A stretch of 64,000 nt of DNA from Streptomyces davaonensis JCM 4913. Its GTDB lineage: Bacteria > Actinomycetota > Actinomycetes > Streptomycetales > Streptomycetaceae. The DNA lies in the NCBI RefSeq assembly GCF_000349325.1, contig NC_020504.1, forward strand, positions 620,001 to 684,000, given 5' to 3'. Below the pieces are notes generated by a model. That model was not told where the DNA came from and searched no databases. It saw nothing but the letters and a program-made list of their open reading frames with translations. Positions 17,336 through 26,239 of this stretch are shown in pieces. Position 1 is the first letter of the stretch; every line of letters begins with the position of its first letter. Made by a program: the position numbers and the translations under genes.

Positions 17336-19093
17336 ATGCGTACGCAACTCAAATCGGTGCTCGGCCTGTTCACCGGCCTCGTGCTCTGTCTGACACCGCA
17401 GGCGACCGCCCTGCCCGGCCCCGGGTCGGACTCGGCCGCGCCCTCCGCGGCCGTCGCGGCGGCGGACCCGGCGTACAAGGTTCTCGTGTTCTCCCGGACC
17501 GCGGGGTTCCGGCACTCCTCGATCGACGACGGCATCGCGGCACTGCGAGCGCTCGGCACGGAGAACAACTTCACCGTGGACGCCACCGAGGATCCCCAGG
17601 TCTTCACCACCGGCAATCTCGGCCAGTACAAGGCGGTCGTCTTCCTCTCCACCACCGGTGACGTGCTGGGCGACGCCCAACAGACCGCCTTCGAGCAGTA
17701 CATCCAGGGCGGCGGCGGATACGTCGGCATCCACGCGGCGGCCGACACCGAGTACGACTGGCCCTTCTACGAGGGCCTGGCCGGCGCCCTGTTCCAGTCC
17801 CACCCGGCCATCCAGTCCGCCACCGTCGAGGTCGAGGACCGGGCCCACGACGCCACCGCCCACCTCGGCCCCACCTGGCAACGCACGGACGAGTGGTACA
17901 ACTACCGCACCAACCCCCGCACCACCGCCCACGTCCTCGCCTCCCTCGACGAATCCAGCTACACGGGCGGGACCATGTCCGGCGACCACCCGATCGCCTG
18001 GTGCAAGGACTACCAGGGCGGCCGGGCCTTCTACACCGGAGGCGGCCACACGGACGAGTCGTACGGCGAACCCGCGTTCCGGCGCCATCTCCTCGGCGGC
18101 ATCCGCTGGGCCGCCGGCATGACCGAGGCCGACTGCCGCCCCGAGACCGGCTACACCGCCCTGTTCGACGGCTCCTCCACCACCGGCTGGAGCCAGGCGG
18201 GCCCCGGCGGCTTCACCCTCGCCGACGGAAGCCTCACCTCCCACGGCGGACTGGGCATGCTCTGGTACTCCGCCGAGGAGTTCACCGGCGACTACTCCCT
18301 CAAGCTCGACTGGAAGGCCGCCGGTGACGACAACTCCGGTGTCTTCATCGGGTTTCCCGCCTCGGACGACCCGTGGTCGGCGGTGAACAACGGCTACGAG
18401 ATCCAGATCGACGCCACCGACACGGCCGACCGCACCACGGGCGCCGTGTACGGGTTCAAGTCCGCCGACATCGCGGCACGCGACGCCGCATTGAACCCGC
18501 CGGGTGAGTGGAACACGTACGAACTCCGCGTCACCGGCGAGCGGTTGGAGATCTTCCTCAACGGCCGCAAGGTCAACGACTTCACCAACACCGACCCCGT
18601 TCGCAGCCTCCAGCAGGGCCATATCGGCATCCAGAACCACGGCGACGGCGACGACGTCTCGTTCCGCAACATCCGGATCGACGGGGCGGGCGGCACCACA
18701 CCGCCCGGTCCTCGCTCGGGTGCCGTGAAGGGCGTGGGCGGCAAGTGTCTGGACGTCGACGGCAGCAACACCGCCGACGGCACGAAGGTCCAGCTGTGGA
18801 CCTGCAACGGCACCGGCGCGCAGAACTGGACCCTGGCCACCAATGGCACCGTCCAGGCGCTGGGCAAGTGCCTCGACGTCTCCGGTGGCGGGACCGCGGA
18901 CGGCACGAGGATCCAACTCTGGACCTGCAACGGCACGGGCGCCCAGACCTGGGCACCCCAGTCCGACGGCACGGTCCGCAACCCGCAGTCGGGCAAGTGC
19001 CTCGACGCGTCCGGCGGTACGTGGAACGACGGGACGCCCGTGCATCTGTGGACGTGCCACACCGGGCCCAACCAGAAGTGGGTCCTGCCATGA
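17336..19093 (+). CDS. Secreted ThuA-like and DUF1080 protein with two ricin-type lectin repeats
   Basis: The 585-residue protein has a signal peptide (LGLFTGLVLCLTPQATA). A ThuA domain follows (about 47-260: KVLVFSRTAGFRHSSIDDG, GGGYVGIHAAADTEYDWPFYEGLAG, HPIAWCKDYQGGRAFYTGGGHTDESY), then a DUF1080/3-keto-disaccharide hydrolase-type jelly roll (about 275-445: LFDGSSTTGWSQAG, GEWNTYELRVTGERLEIFLNGRKVNDF) and two lectin repeats with QLWTCNGTGAQ-W signatures. ThuA proteins take part in trehalose and 3-keto-sugar metabolism. A strong AAAGGAGG lies 8 bases before ATG 17336. It is surely co-expressed with the upstream dehydrogenase, whose 3-keto or lactone products it may process (inference). Confidence 0.85.
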   Translation: MRTQLKSVLGLFTGLVLCLTPQATALPGPGSDSAAPSAAVAAADPAYKVLVFSRTAGFRHSSIDDGIAALRALGTENNFTVDATEDPQVFTTGNLGQYKAVVFLSTTGDVLGDAQQTAFEQYIQGGGGYVGIHAAADTEYDWPFYEGLAGALFQSHPAIQSATVEVEDRAHDATAHLGPTWQRTDEWYNYRTNPRTTAHVLASLDESSYTGGTMSGDHPIAWCKDYQGGRAFYTGGGHTDESYGEPAFRRHLLGGIRWAAGMTEADCRPETGYTALFDGSSTTGWSQAGPGGFTLADGSLTSHGGLGMLWYSAEEFTGDYSLKLDWKAAGDDNSGVFIGFPASDDPWSAVNNGYEIQIDATDTADRTTGAVYGFKSADIAARDAALNPPGEWNTYELRVTGERLEIFLNGRKVNDFTNTDPVRSLQQGHIGIQNHGDGDDVSFRNIRIDGAGGTTPPGPRSGAVKGVGGKCLDVDGSNTADGTKVQLWTCNGTGAQNWTLATNGTVQALGKCLDVSGGGTADGTRIQLWTCNGTGAQTWAPQSDGTVRNPQSGKCLDASGGTWNDGTPVHLWTCHTGPNQKWVLP

Positions 19094-19118
19094 CCGGTTG
19101 AGTATGTATGGGCCGCGG

Positions 19119-20726
19119 TCAGCGCAAGGGGTCAATCACCGTGCCGGGGTTGAGGATTCCCTTCGGGTCGAGGACCTGCTTGCCGGCTCGCAGGGCGGCG
19201 GCGAAGAGGTCGGGGCGCTGGCGGTCGTACCAGGGCCGGTGGTCGCGGCCGACCGCGTGATGGTGGGTGATGGTGGCGCCGCTCGCGATCAGGGCTTCGG
19301 AGACGGCCTGTTTGATCTCGTCCCACTGCTCCACCGTCCTGCCCCACTGGCCCGCTGCGTAGACACCGAAGTACGGGGCGGGCCCGTCCGGGTAGACGTG
19401 GGTGAACCGGCAGGTCACCACGCCTTCCGCGCCGACCTGGCGCAGGGCGTCGCGGGCCGCTTCGTCGACGGCTGCGCGCAGCGCGGCGAAGCGGTCCCAG
19501 GTGCAGGCCGTCTCGAAGGTCTCCACGATCATGCTCTGGGCGGCGAGGGCGTCGCGCTGGTAGGGCATGCGCAGGAAGGAGGAGCGCCAGGTGTCGGCGG
19601 CTTCGGTGCGCGCGGCCTGGTCGGCGCTGTCGGTGTGGCGAGCCGGTTCGGGCAGGGTGCCGCCGTGGTCGCGGCACAGTTCCAGCGCGCGTTCCATCCA
19701 CGCGTCGACGGGGTGGTCGGCCGATTCGAAGCCGAGTACCAGGACGGCGGTCGGGGAACCGGCGTTGATGAACGCTTCCACGGGGTCGAGGAGGCGGCAG
19801 TTGGCGGGGTTCAGACCGGACTGGGCCAGCGCGCGCACCGCCTGGACGCCCGCGTCGTAGTCGGCGAAGGCGACCGAGGCGCCGGCCCGCCGGCGGGGTC
19901 GGTCCTGGAGGCGGACCCAGGCCCTGGTGATGACGCCGAGCGAGCCCTCGGAGCCCAGGAACATGCGGTCCGGGGACGGTCCGGCACCCGAGGCGGGGAG
20001 TCGGCGGGTCTCCACGACCCCGGAGGGGGTGATGACGCGCAGCGATTCGGTGAGGTCGTCGATGTGGGTGAGGTGCGTGGCGAAGTGGCCACCGGCCCGG
20101 GTGGCGAGCCAGCCACCGAGCGTCGAGAACTCGAAGGACTGGGGAAAGAACCGAAGGGTGTATCCCTTGGGCCGGAGTTGCCGCTCCAGGTGCGGTCCGA
20201 AGACTCCGGCCTCGACGAATGCGGCCCGACTGGTGGCGTCGACGTCGAGCACCCGGTCCATGGAGGTGAGATCCAGACTGACGACACCGGCGTAGTCGTC
20301 ACCCACCCGGGGTTCGACGCCTCCCACGACCGAGGACCCGCCGCCGAAAGGAACGACCGCGATGTCGGCGTCACTGCACCAGTCCAGCACGCGGACGACG
20401 TCGTCCTCCGAGGCGGGACGCACGACGAGGTCAGGCACGTGCGGCAACTGCCCCAGCAGCGCCCGTACGACATCGCGGAAGGCCTGCCCGTGGCTGTGCG
20501 CGAGCCGGTCCCGTACATCCTCGGAGACGAGGGCCGCGAGAGCCGACGGCGCCTGGATCCTGCTCGGGCGCACGCCGAAGGAGTCGACGGAGGGTGCCTC
20601 GTGCACCGTCAGGTCGGCTCCCGGCAACAACTCCGCGGTACGGCGGGTGAGTTCAGCGCGCTCCTGGCCTGTCACCGCGTCTTCTTCGTTTCCCCATCCC
20701 CACCACGACCGCGTCTTGCCGCTCAC
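19119..20726 (-). CDS. FAD-linked oxidase, alkyldihydroxyacetonephosphate-synthase-like
   Basis: The 535-residue enzyme has the VAO/PCMH FAD-binding fold: DLVVRPASEDDVVRVLDWC, AVVPFGGGSSVVGGVEP for the pyrophosphate, VEAGVFGPHLERQL, FFPQSFEFSTLGGWLATRAGGHFATHLTHIDDL, MFLGSEGSLGVITRAWVRL and a C-terminal HHHAVGRDHRPWYDRQRP region. ILNPGTVIDP ends the protein as in AGPS-type enzymes. The start is GTG 20726. A TetR-type gene lies 65 bases away on the other strand and probably controls it. The family includes ether-lipid synthases and D-2-hydroxyacid dehydrogenases; the substrate is not certain. Confidence 0.85.
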   Translation of the reverse strand: MSGKTRSWWGWGNEEDAVTGQERAELTRRTAELLPGADLTVHEAPSVDSFGVRPSRIQAPSALAALVSEDVRDRLAHSHGQAFRDVVRALLGQLPHVPDLVVRPASEDDVVRVLDWCSDADIAVVPFGGGSSVVGGVEPRVGDDYAGVVSLDLTSMDRVLDVDATSRAAFVEAGVFGPHLERQLRPKGYTLRFFPQSFEFSTLGGWLATRAGGHFATHLTHIDDLTESLRVITPSGVVETRRLPASGAGPSPDRMFLGSEGSLGVITRAWVRLQDRPRRRAGASVAFADYDAGVQAVRALAQSGLNPANCRLLDPVEAFINAGSPTAVLVLGFESADHPVDAWMERALELCRDHGGTLPEPARHTDSADQAARTEAADTWRSSFLRMPYQRDALAAQSMIVETFETACTWDRFAALRAAVDEAARDALRQVGAEGVVTCRFTHVYPDGPAPYFGVYAAGQWGRTVEQWDEIKQAVSEALIASGATITHHHAVGRDHRPWYDRQRPDLFAAALRAGKQVLDPKGILNPGTVIDPLR

Positions 20727-20759
20727 GTCCGCACCGCCGATCTGAACGCTGGGTAACTT

Positions 20760-20769
20760 ACCGGGCGGT
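20760..20769. promoter_or_regulatory. Candidate TetR-type operator between divergent genes
   Basis: ACCGGGCGGT is an inverted repeat, ACCG-GG-CGGT, in the 65-base gap between the FAD oxidase and the TetR-type gene. It sits about 33 bases from each start codon. The position suits a repressor controlling both directions. The arms are only 4 bp, so this is a modest signal. Confidence 0.4.
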
Positions 20770-20791
20770 CACTTTCGCATAGGATGGCACC

Positions 20792-21424
20792 ATGAGCAAG
20801 CAGGCCAACGCCACACGCACCGTGGGCACCAAGGGCATGCCCCGCAAGGACCGGGAGCGGCTGATCCTGGACGCGGCGGCGGAGGAGTTCGGCCGCAGGG
20901 GCTACGCGAGCGGTTCGACGAGGGACGTCGCGGCGCGGGCGGGCATCTCCAAACCCATGATCTACGAGTACTTCGGCTCCAAGGACGGCCTGTACCTGTC
21001 CTGCCTGGACCGCGCAGGCACCCGCCTCATCGCAGCCGTCGAGTCCGCGCAGAACGGCCCGGCCGACCTCACCCGCGCCGCGCGCACCCTCCAGGCCATC
21101 TTCACCGCACTTGAGTCGCACATCCACGACTGGGAACTCGTCTACGACTCCACCGTGCCGTCCGACACCGACCTCCACACGGCGGCCACCGCCTACCGAC
21201 GGGAACTCAACCGACTGGGCGCGGTGGGAGTCGCCGCATACCTCACCGGCTCCCCCGCCACCGAACCCCTCGACGCCGACTTCGCCACGCACCTCTGGTA
21301 CGGCACCGTGAGCGCGGCGGTGGCCTGGTGGCGACACCACCCTGAACAGACCGCCGCGGAAATGAACGCACGATTCGAGCGGGTCTTCACGGCACTGGGC
21401 CCATCGAGGCCGGGTGAGCACTGA
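20792..21424 (+). CDS. TetR-family transcriptional regulator
   Basis: The 210-residue protein has a TetR helix-turn-helix at its N-terminus: DRERLILDAAAEEFGRRGYASGSTRDVAARAGISKPMIYEYFGSKDGLY (residues 21-70). A variable ligand-binding half follows. It is divergent from the FAD oxidase and probably represses it and itself. Its stop overlaps by one base (TGATG) a downstream ATG, so the following small gene may be translationally coupled. Confidence 0.9.
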   Translation: MSKQANATRTVGTKGMPRKDRERLILDAAAEEFGRRGYASGSTRDVAARAGISKPMIYEYFGSKDGLYLSCLDRAGTRLIAAVESAQNGPADLTRAARTLQAIFTALESHIHDWELVYDSTVPSDTDLHTAATAYRRELNRLGAVGVAAYLTGSPATEPLDADFATHLWYGTVSAAVAWWRHHPEQTAAEMNARFERVFTALGPSRPGEH

Positions 21425-21930
21425 TGGTGACAGCAGGGTTTGCGGCGCAGGGGCGGAGGCAAGTCACGGTGCAGTGGATCAGGACATCCTGGACGAAGGA
21501 GTCTCGGGGCGGAGAGTCCGCTGCCCGGAGGAACGCGGCGCCGTTGGGCTTCTCCTTGCCTCAAGTCCCTTCCGGGTTCGCCCACTTCGTGGAGATGTCC
21601 GAGTGGGATGGGTTCGAGCCGCGTGCGGGCCAGAGAGACCTGGACAAGGTCGGTGTCAGCCTGCGAGAAGAAGGGGATCGACTCCGGGTGCAGGCTCGTG
21701 TGGAGCCGCTGTTCGGGTTGCCTCCTCGACGACGAAGGCCCCCGGCGGTTCGACTGCTACCGGGCCAGTGGGTTCGATGGCAGCTGAACTACCGGTTCTC
21801 CAGTGCCGCGGGCATCCGCGACTGGTCGTATTGGCTCGACACGTTCAATATCGCCTACGGGCCTATTGACCAGGATGTCTTCCTGTCGGAGCCGAGCGTG
21901 CTCATCGATGAGTGCGGCCCTGTCCGCTAG
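21424..21930 (+). CDS. Hypothetical protein of 168 residues
   Basis: The frame starts at an ATG that shares a base with the TetR stop and runs to TAG 21930. It contains VEMSEWDGFEPRAGQRDLDKVGV and WQLNYRFSSAAGIRDWSYWLDTFNIAYGPID, which reads as a folded, mostly beta protein. Third-position G/C is weaker in the first 40 codons, so the true start may be a later codon. No family is recognised. Confidence 0.5.
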   Translation: MVTAGFAAQGRRQVTVQWIRTSWTKESRGGESAARRNAAPLGFSLPQVPSGFAHFVEMSEWDGFEPRAGQRDLDKVGVSLREEGDRLRVQARVEPLFGLPPRRRRPPAVRLLPGQWVRWQLNYRFSSAAGIRDWSYWLDTFNIAYGPIDQDVFLSEPSVLIDECGPVR

Positions 21931-22026
21931 GGCGCACGGGAAGGTCCAGCCGCGCGATATCCGCTTGAACCCGCCCTCCCTTGATCGCATACAGTCAGCC
22001 GGGGTCAAGGGGAGGGCAACTCACAC

Positions 22027-22782
22027 GTGAAGCACAGCATCACCAACCGGGTCACCGCCGCGCTGCTTTGCGCCGCCACCAGTGTCGTCATCACCGGCTG
22101 CGGCCCGGACGGCAAGGGGACCGGGGCGTCGGGGAATGGGCACCCCTTCGACTCCATGACACCGGAGCAGATCGACGGCCAGGCCCGGGCGGCGCTCAAG
22201 GGCGCGTCGAGCATGCGCTGGACCGGCGAGTTCAACAGCGACGGTCGGCACGTCGAAGTCGATGTGGCCGCGGACGACCACGGTTCCTGCAACGGCACGT
22301 TCGGCCTGGACTTCCCCATGCACATCATCAAGAAGGGCTCACTCGTCTACGTCAAGGCCGAGGAGGAGTACTGGCGGACCTCCTTCAGCCGCGGGATGAC
22401 GCCCGAGCAGACCGAGGAGATGGTGGCGCAGTTCAAGGGCCGCTGGATCAAGCCGCCCAAGTTGATGTCGCAGACCTTGGGGAGCATGTGCGACATCTTC
22501 CACACCCAGGTCGAGGATCTGAGCCTTGCGTCGGACGGAAACCCCACCCGCGAGGCCGACACCACCGTGCACGGTCGGCCCGTCGCCGTGCTCACCGACA
22601 GCACGACGACCGGGACCACAACCGTGTACGTCGCCAAGAAGGGCAAGCCCTACCCCCTGAGGATCACGGTCACCGGCGGCGACGAACCCCTGGACGTCAC
22701 CCTCACCGACCAAGGCAAGCCCGTCGACACCACCCCACCTCCGCCCGACGAGATCCTCGACCCCACTACGCTGAGCCCGTGA
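22027..22782 (+). CDS. Lipoprotein, LppX/LprG-like fold suspected
   Basis: The 251-residue product starts at GTG 22027 and has a lipoprotein signal ending VVITGC (lipobox, Cys about 25). The mature part begins DSMTPEQIDGQARAALKGASSMRWTGEF and continues with beta-rich sequence (SLVYVKAEEEYWRTSF, TTTVYVAKKGKPYPLRITVTGG). This layout matches the actinobacterial lipoproteins of LppX/LprG type that carry lipids or sense envelope stress. The assignment is from pattern only. The stop overlaps the next start by four bases (GTGA). Confidence 0.7.
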   Translation: MKHSITNRVTAALLCAATSVVITGCGPDGKGTGASGNGHPFDSMTPEQIDGQARAALKGASSMRWTGEFNSDGRHVEVDVAADDHGSCNGTFGLDFPMHIIKKGSLVYVKAEEEYWRTSFSRGMTPEQTEEMVAQFKGRWIKPPKLMSQTLGSMCDIFHTQVEDLSLASDGNPTREADTTVHGRPVAVLTDSTTTGTTTVYVAKKGKPYPLRITVTGGDEPLDVTLTDQGKPVDTTPPPPDEILDPTTLSP

Positions 22783-23156
22783 GGACCGACCGACGCGTCC
22801 GCCGCCTCGTCACGGCCGACGCCACCTGGTACTGGTCCGTACGACAGCGGGTTGAACCGGACTACGCCGACTGCCGCGTGACGCTCTCCCTCTTCACGGA
22901 CGCACCCACGAAGGGCACCGGGCGCCGCGTCTCCTTCGTCTTCGCGCCGACCCCCACCGGAGTCATCTCCAACTGCTACTTCGAGTCGGGCACCGTGATA
23001 CGGCTCCCGGACCGGCACTGGCTCAACCTTTACGAGCCGGGTACAGTCCGGCGCCTCCTGGACGCCGCAGCCCCCGCGCTGGAGCGCCAACCAGCGGAAA
23101 AGGCCCTCGAATTGGACGGCTGGCGGTACTTCGAAGACGCGTCCCTCCGCCAGTGA
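22779..23156 (+). CDS. Hypothetical protein coupled to the lipoprotein gene
   Basis: A 125-residue product starts at GTG 22779, inside the last codons of the lipoprotein gene (4-base overlap), and ends at TGA 23156. It contains TWYWSVRQRVEPDYADCRVTLSLF and TVIRLPDRHWLNLYEPGTVRRLLDAA. The strict overlap and codon bias make it a likely real gene. No domain is recognised. Confidence 0.6.
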   Translation: MRTDRRVRRLVTADATWYWSVRQRVEPDYADCRVTLSLFTDAPTKGTGRRVSFVFAPTPTGVISNCYFESGTVIRLPDRHWLNLYEPGTVRRLLDAAAPALERQPAEKALELDGWRYFEDASLRQ

Positions 23157-23283
23157 TGGAGTGGGATCGAATCCTTGCCGAATGGTGCCGGCCCGGGCCG
23201 CATAGGTGCCTGACGCGTGTCGCCCTGGGCCACTACTGGTCAACATCCGAGGCGGCCACGAGTGGCGCGGTCGGCGGGTGGGG

Positions 23284-24513
23284 TTACGCGGTGCGCTGGT
23301 GGCCGAGGGTCGGCAGAGCCAGGAGGAGGCCCAGGACGAGCAACGCAGCGACGACGAGCAGGATGCCGCCGAAGCCGAGCCCGGTGAGAGCGCCGGTGAG
23401 CTGCGGGCCCAAGCTGGCGCCGATGAACATGCTGCATCCGTAGAGGGCGACCGCCGCGCCGCGTGCGTGTGGCGCGTTGGCGTTGACGGTCTCGACGACG
23501 GCGGGTGCCGCTGCCGCGACGGCGGCCACGAACAGCAGCAGGGCGACGGCCAGCGGCACGGTGTGGCCGCCGAGGAAGGAGCCGGCGGCGACGGTGAGGG
23601 CGGCCAGGGCGAAGGCGAGGACCGCGCGCAGGGGCGCGACCAGCCGCTGGAGCACGGGGGCGAGCAGGGGGACGGCGACCAGGGCGGGCAGTGCGCTCGC
23701 CCGCAGGGCGAGGATCGCGGAGGAGTTACCGGCGATACTCGGCGGTCCGGCGATGGCCACTGCCGTGTAGAGGGCGACGAAGGCGGACATCAGGGCGACG
23801 GTGGACAGGTACAGGGCGACCAGCCGAGGCCGGCGCAGCAGCCGTGGCATCGCCGCGAATGCCTGCAGCAGTCCACCGCCGGTGCCGTGGCGCGGGGTGG
23901 GCCGCAGTACTCGGCGCACCGGAATCAGGCTCAGGGCCATCAGGGCGGCACTGATCCAGAAGACCGCGCGCCAGCCGAGCCCGGCCGCGACGGCCTGGGC
24001 CCCGATCTGCATGACGACGGCGGCAGCGAGCATGCCGCTGGTGATGCAGGTGAGGGCGGTGCCGCGGCGCTGCGGTGCGATGTGGTGGACGACGTAGGAG
24101 AGCGCGGAGGGTGCGAAGCTCGCGGCGGTCAGTCCCTGAAGACTGCGCAGGGCGATGGCCGTGGGGAGGTTGGGGGCGGCGCTGACCGCGGCGGTGGATA
24201 CCGTGGCGGCCACGAGTCCTGCGGTGATCACGGCGCGTGGTCCGTAGCGGTCGGAGAGCGGACCGGAGAGGAGGAATCCGGCGGCGTAGGCGAAGCCGAA
24301 CGCGGTCGCCGTCCATGTGGCCTGCCCGGGTGTGGTGCCGAGCGCGGTGGCCATGGGGTGCAGCAGCGCCAGGACGGTGTACATCTGGCCGACCATCAGG
24401 ACGCCGAGCGCGGTCAGCAGGACGGTGGTCGGGGCGGCCGGGGCCCAGCCCGGCAGTTGGGCGGACGGGCTGCTCTCGGCCGTGTGTCTGGGGGTTGTGG
24501 TGGGGTGGGACAT
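23284..24513 (-). CDS. MFS transporter, probable drug/metabolite exporter
   Basis: The 409-residue protein has about twelve hydrophobic segments and the MFS motif A in loop 2-3 (GPLSDRYGPRAVITAG). RSLQGLTAASFAPSALSYVVHHIAPQRRGTALT is the helix 4-5 region typical of DHA1-type exporters. ATG 24513 (MSHPTTTP) is chosen because GGGAG lies upstream and the longer frame would add an unrelated basic stretch. The amidohydrolase gene on the same strand ends 134 bases upstream. Confidence 0.85.
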   Translation of the reverse strand: MSHPTTTPRHTAESSPSAQLPGWAPAAPTTVLLTALGVLMVGQMYTVLALLHPMATALGTTPGQATWTATAFGFAYAAGFLLSGPLSDRYGPRAVITAGLVAATVSTAAVSAAPNLPTAIALRSLQGLTAASFAPSALSYVVHHIAPQRRGTALTCITSGMLAAAVVMQIGAQAVAAGLGWRAVFWISAALMALSLIPVRRVLRPTPRHGTGGGLLQAFAAMPRLLRRPRLVALYLSTVALMSAFVALYTAVAIAGPPSIAGNSSAILALRASALPALVAVPLLAPVLQRLVAPLRAVLAFALAALTVAAGSFLGGHTVPLAVALLLFVAAVAAAAPAVVETVNANAPHARGAAVALYGCSMFIGASLGPQLTGALTGLGFGGILLVVAALLVLGLLLALPTLGHQRTA

Positions 24514-24646
24514 GGGGCTCCCGAAGGGGGCGTCTGGTGGCGGCCCCGTGTGTTTGCGCGCGACGCGATCGGCCGATGGCACCGCAGGGGGCGACGGGTT
24601 CCCCCGGCCGGCGTGCGGCCGGCCGGGGGACGATGAAGGGGGATGC

Positions 24647-26038
24647 TCAGGCAGTCGGGGTGTTCAGCACGTACTCGCGCGAGGCGTTGACCTCGGTTCG
24701 CAGGGCGGACAGGTCGACGTCGAGCACGTGGCCGTTCCACTTGCGGGGCTCGCCGTTGATGAGCACGGCGCTGATGTTGCGGGCGTCGGAGCCCAGCACG
24801 ACGGTGCCGATCGGGTCGTTGAGCGGCATGTTGTTGATGTCCTCGGCCTGGATGACCAGCAGGTCGGCCTTCTTGCCCGGGGTGAGCGAGCCGGTGACGG
24901 CGGCCAGGCCGTTGGTGTGGGCGCCCTGGAGGGTGGCGAAGTCCAGGACGTCGTGGCTGGTGATGCGCTGGGGCTGCTGGTCGGTGCCGTAGACGGCGTT
25001 GACGGCGCGCATCCGCTGGATGGCGTGCAGGGCCCGCATCTGCGTGAACATGTCGCTGGCCAGGGCGACTTCGACGTCGATGCTCAGGCCGGGGCGGATG
25101 CCGACGGACAGGGCCTCGTCGACGGCGGGGATCGCCGTCTCCAGGCCGATCTGGGCCTCGGAGGTGGGGGCGAGCGCCACGGTGGTGCCGGTCTCCCCCA
25201 TCGCCTTCCATGCCTCGGGGGTCAGTCCGGTGGAGTGGATGAGGGTGACGTCGGGGCCGAGGATGCCCTCCTTGGCCCAGCGCAGGATCGCCTCGGAGGA
25301 GGACGTGCCGAAGACGGCGTCCACGCTCACTCCGATGCCCAGGTCCTTGGCGACGCGGGCAAGCTCGGGACCGTAGGCGAGCGCCGGTCCGGCGATCTCG
25401 TCGGTGGCGAGCGTCGCCAGGCGCAGGGTCAGCAGCTGGTCGTCGCTGCTGAAGTACTGCTCCTTGACGCGGGCCAGGTCGCCGGGCCACTGGCGGTCCC
25501 ACTCGCCGAAGTGCGGGCCCATGGAGGCGTGCACGCCGCGGATGCCGGTGTCGACGAGGGCCTCGATGGCGGCGTCGGAGTGCTCGCGGGTGCGGGAGTT
25601 GTGGGAGAAGTCCAGCATGGTCGTGATGCCGCTGTCGATCGCGGTGAGGGCGGCCAGCTTGGTGCCGATGTACATGTCCTCGGGCCGGTAGACCGTGGCG
25701 TAGCCGGCCAGAGTGGACATGACGTAGCCGCCGAGGTCGTCGACGTCCGGCATGATCCGGCGCAGCTGAGCCTCCCAGGCGTGCCGGTGGGTGTCGACGA
25801 AGCCGGGGCTGAGGATGGTGCCGCTGGCGTCGACGACCACGGCGTCACCCGCGTCGAGGTCACGGCCCACGGCGGTGATGGTGTCGCCCTCGACGAGGAG
25901 GTCGCCGCGGTCGATGACGCCGAGTTCGGGGTCCATGGTGACGATGGTCGCGCCGGTGAACAGGATGCGCCGCTGATCGGCGGGGCGGCGCCGGAGCTCT
26001 TCGAGTACGGCTGCGTCGGTGGTGTCGTTGACGTTCAT
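24647..26038 (-). CDS. Metal-dependent amidohydrolase (TrzN/AtzA-SsnA type)
   Basis: The 463-residue enzyme has the amidohydrolase layout. An N-terminal beta part (ILFTGATIVTMDPELG) leads to the metal-binding VDTHRHAWEAQ (H-x-H class, here T-H-R-H) near residue 73. GVHASMGPHFGEW and VTLIHSTGLTPEAW supply further metal and substrate histidines, and the C-terminal TPGKKADLLVIQAE closes the barrel. The expected late aspartate region lies near LSIDVEVALASDMF. Such enzymes deaminate or dechlorinate heterocycles; the substrate is unknown. It lies downstream of the gutted paralogue at 26240-26995, and both carry the same upstream element. Confidence 0.85.
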   Translation of the reverse strand: MNVNDTTDAAVLEELRRRPADQRRILFTGATIVTMDPELGVIDRGDLLVEGDTITAVGRDLDAGDAVVVDASGTILSPGFVDTHRHAWEAQLRRIMPDVDDLGGYVMSTLAGYATVYRPEDMYIGTKLAALTAIDSGITTMLDFSHNSRTREHSDAAIEALVDTGIRGVHASMGPHFGEWDRQWPGDLARVKEQYFSSDDQLLTLRLATLATDEIAGPALAYGPELARVAKDLGIGVSVDAVFGTSSSEAILRWAKEGILGPDVTLIHSTGLTPEAWKAMGETGTTVALAPTSEAQIGLETAIPAVDEALSVGIRPGLSIDVEVALASDMFTQMRALHAIQRMRAVNAVYGTDQQPQRITSHDVLDFATLQGAHTNGLAAVTGSLTPGKKADLLVIQAEDINNMPLNDPIGTVVLGSDARNISAVLINGEPRKWNGHVLDVDLSALRTEVNASREYVLNTPTA

Positions 26039-26165
26039 GAGAGGTCTTCTTTCCGTTCGGCGGACAGGCCGGAAGAAGGGCCCGTCCGCGGGAGGGGCTG
26101 GGAGGGGTGGGTCGCCGGGGGCGGACGAGGCTGCTCGACTACCATCCTCGGTCCCGCCCGTTATG

Positions 26166-26203
26166 GGAAACAGGTCCCGGTTTCCCCAGGTGTAGCGCAC
26201 CCA
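26166..26203 (-). promoter_or_regulatory. Conserved 38-bp upstream element, copy 1
   Basis: This element starts 128 bases before the amidohydrolase start codon. It matches 27125-27162 at 28 of 38 positions without gaps, including the block CCCCAGGTG and the end GCACCCA (its G is shared at the same place). The right half is palindromic (GGTG-N5-CACC). The equal spacing to two related genes suggests a shared promoter/operator region from a gene duplication. Confidence 0.55.
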
Positions 26204-26239
26204 GGATCGGGACTGCGGGGGCGCCGATGGGCGCAGAGG

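Noticed and set aside
15682..19135. Long minus-strand open frames across the PQQ and ThuA genes
   Set aside because: Both mirror genuine plus-strand domains and contain no recognisable motifs.
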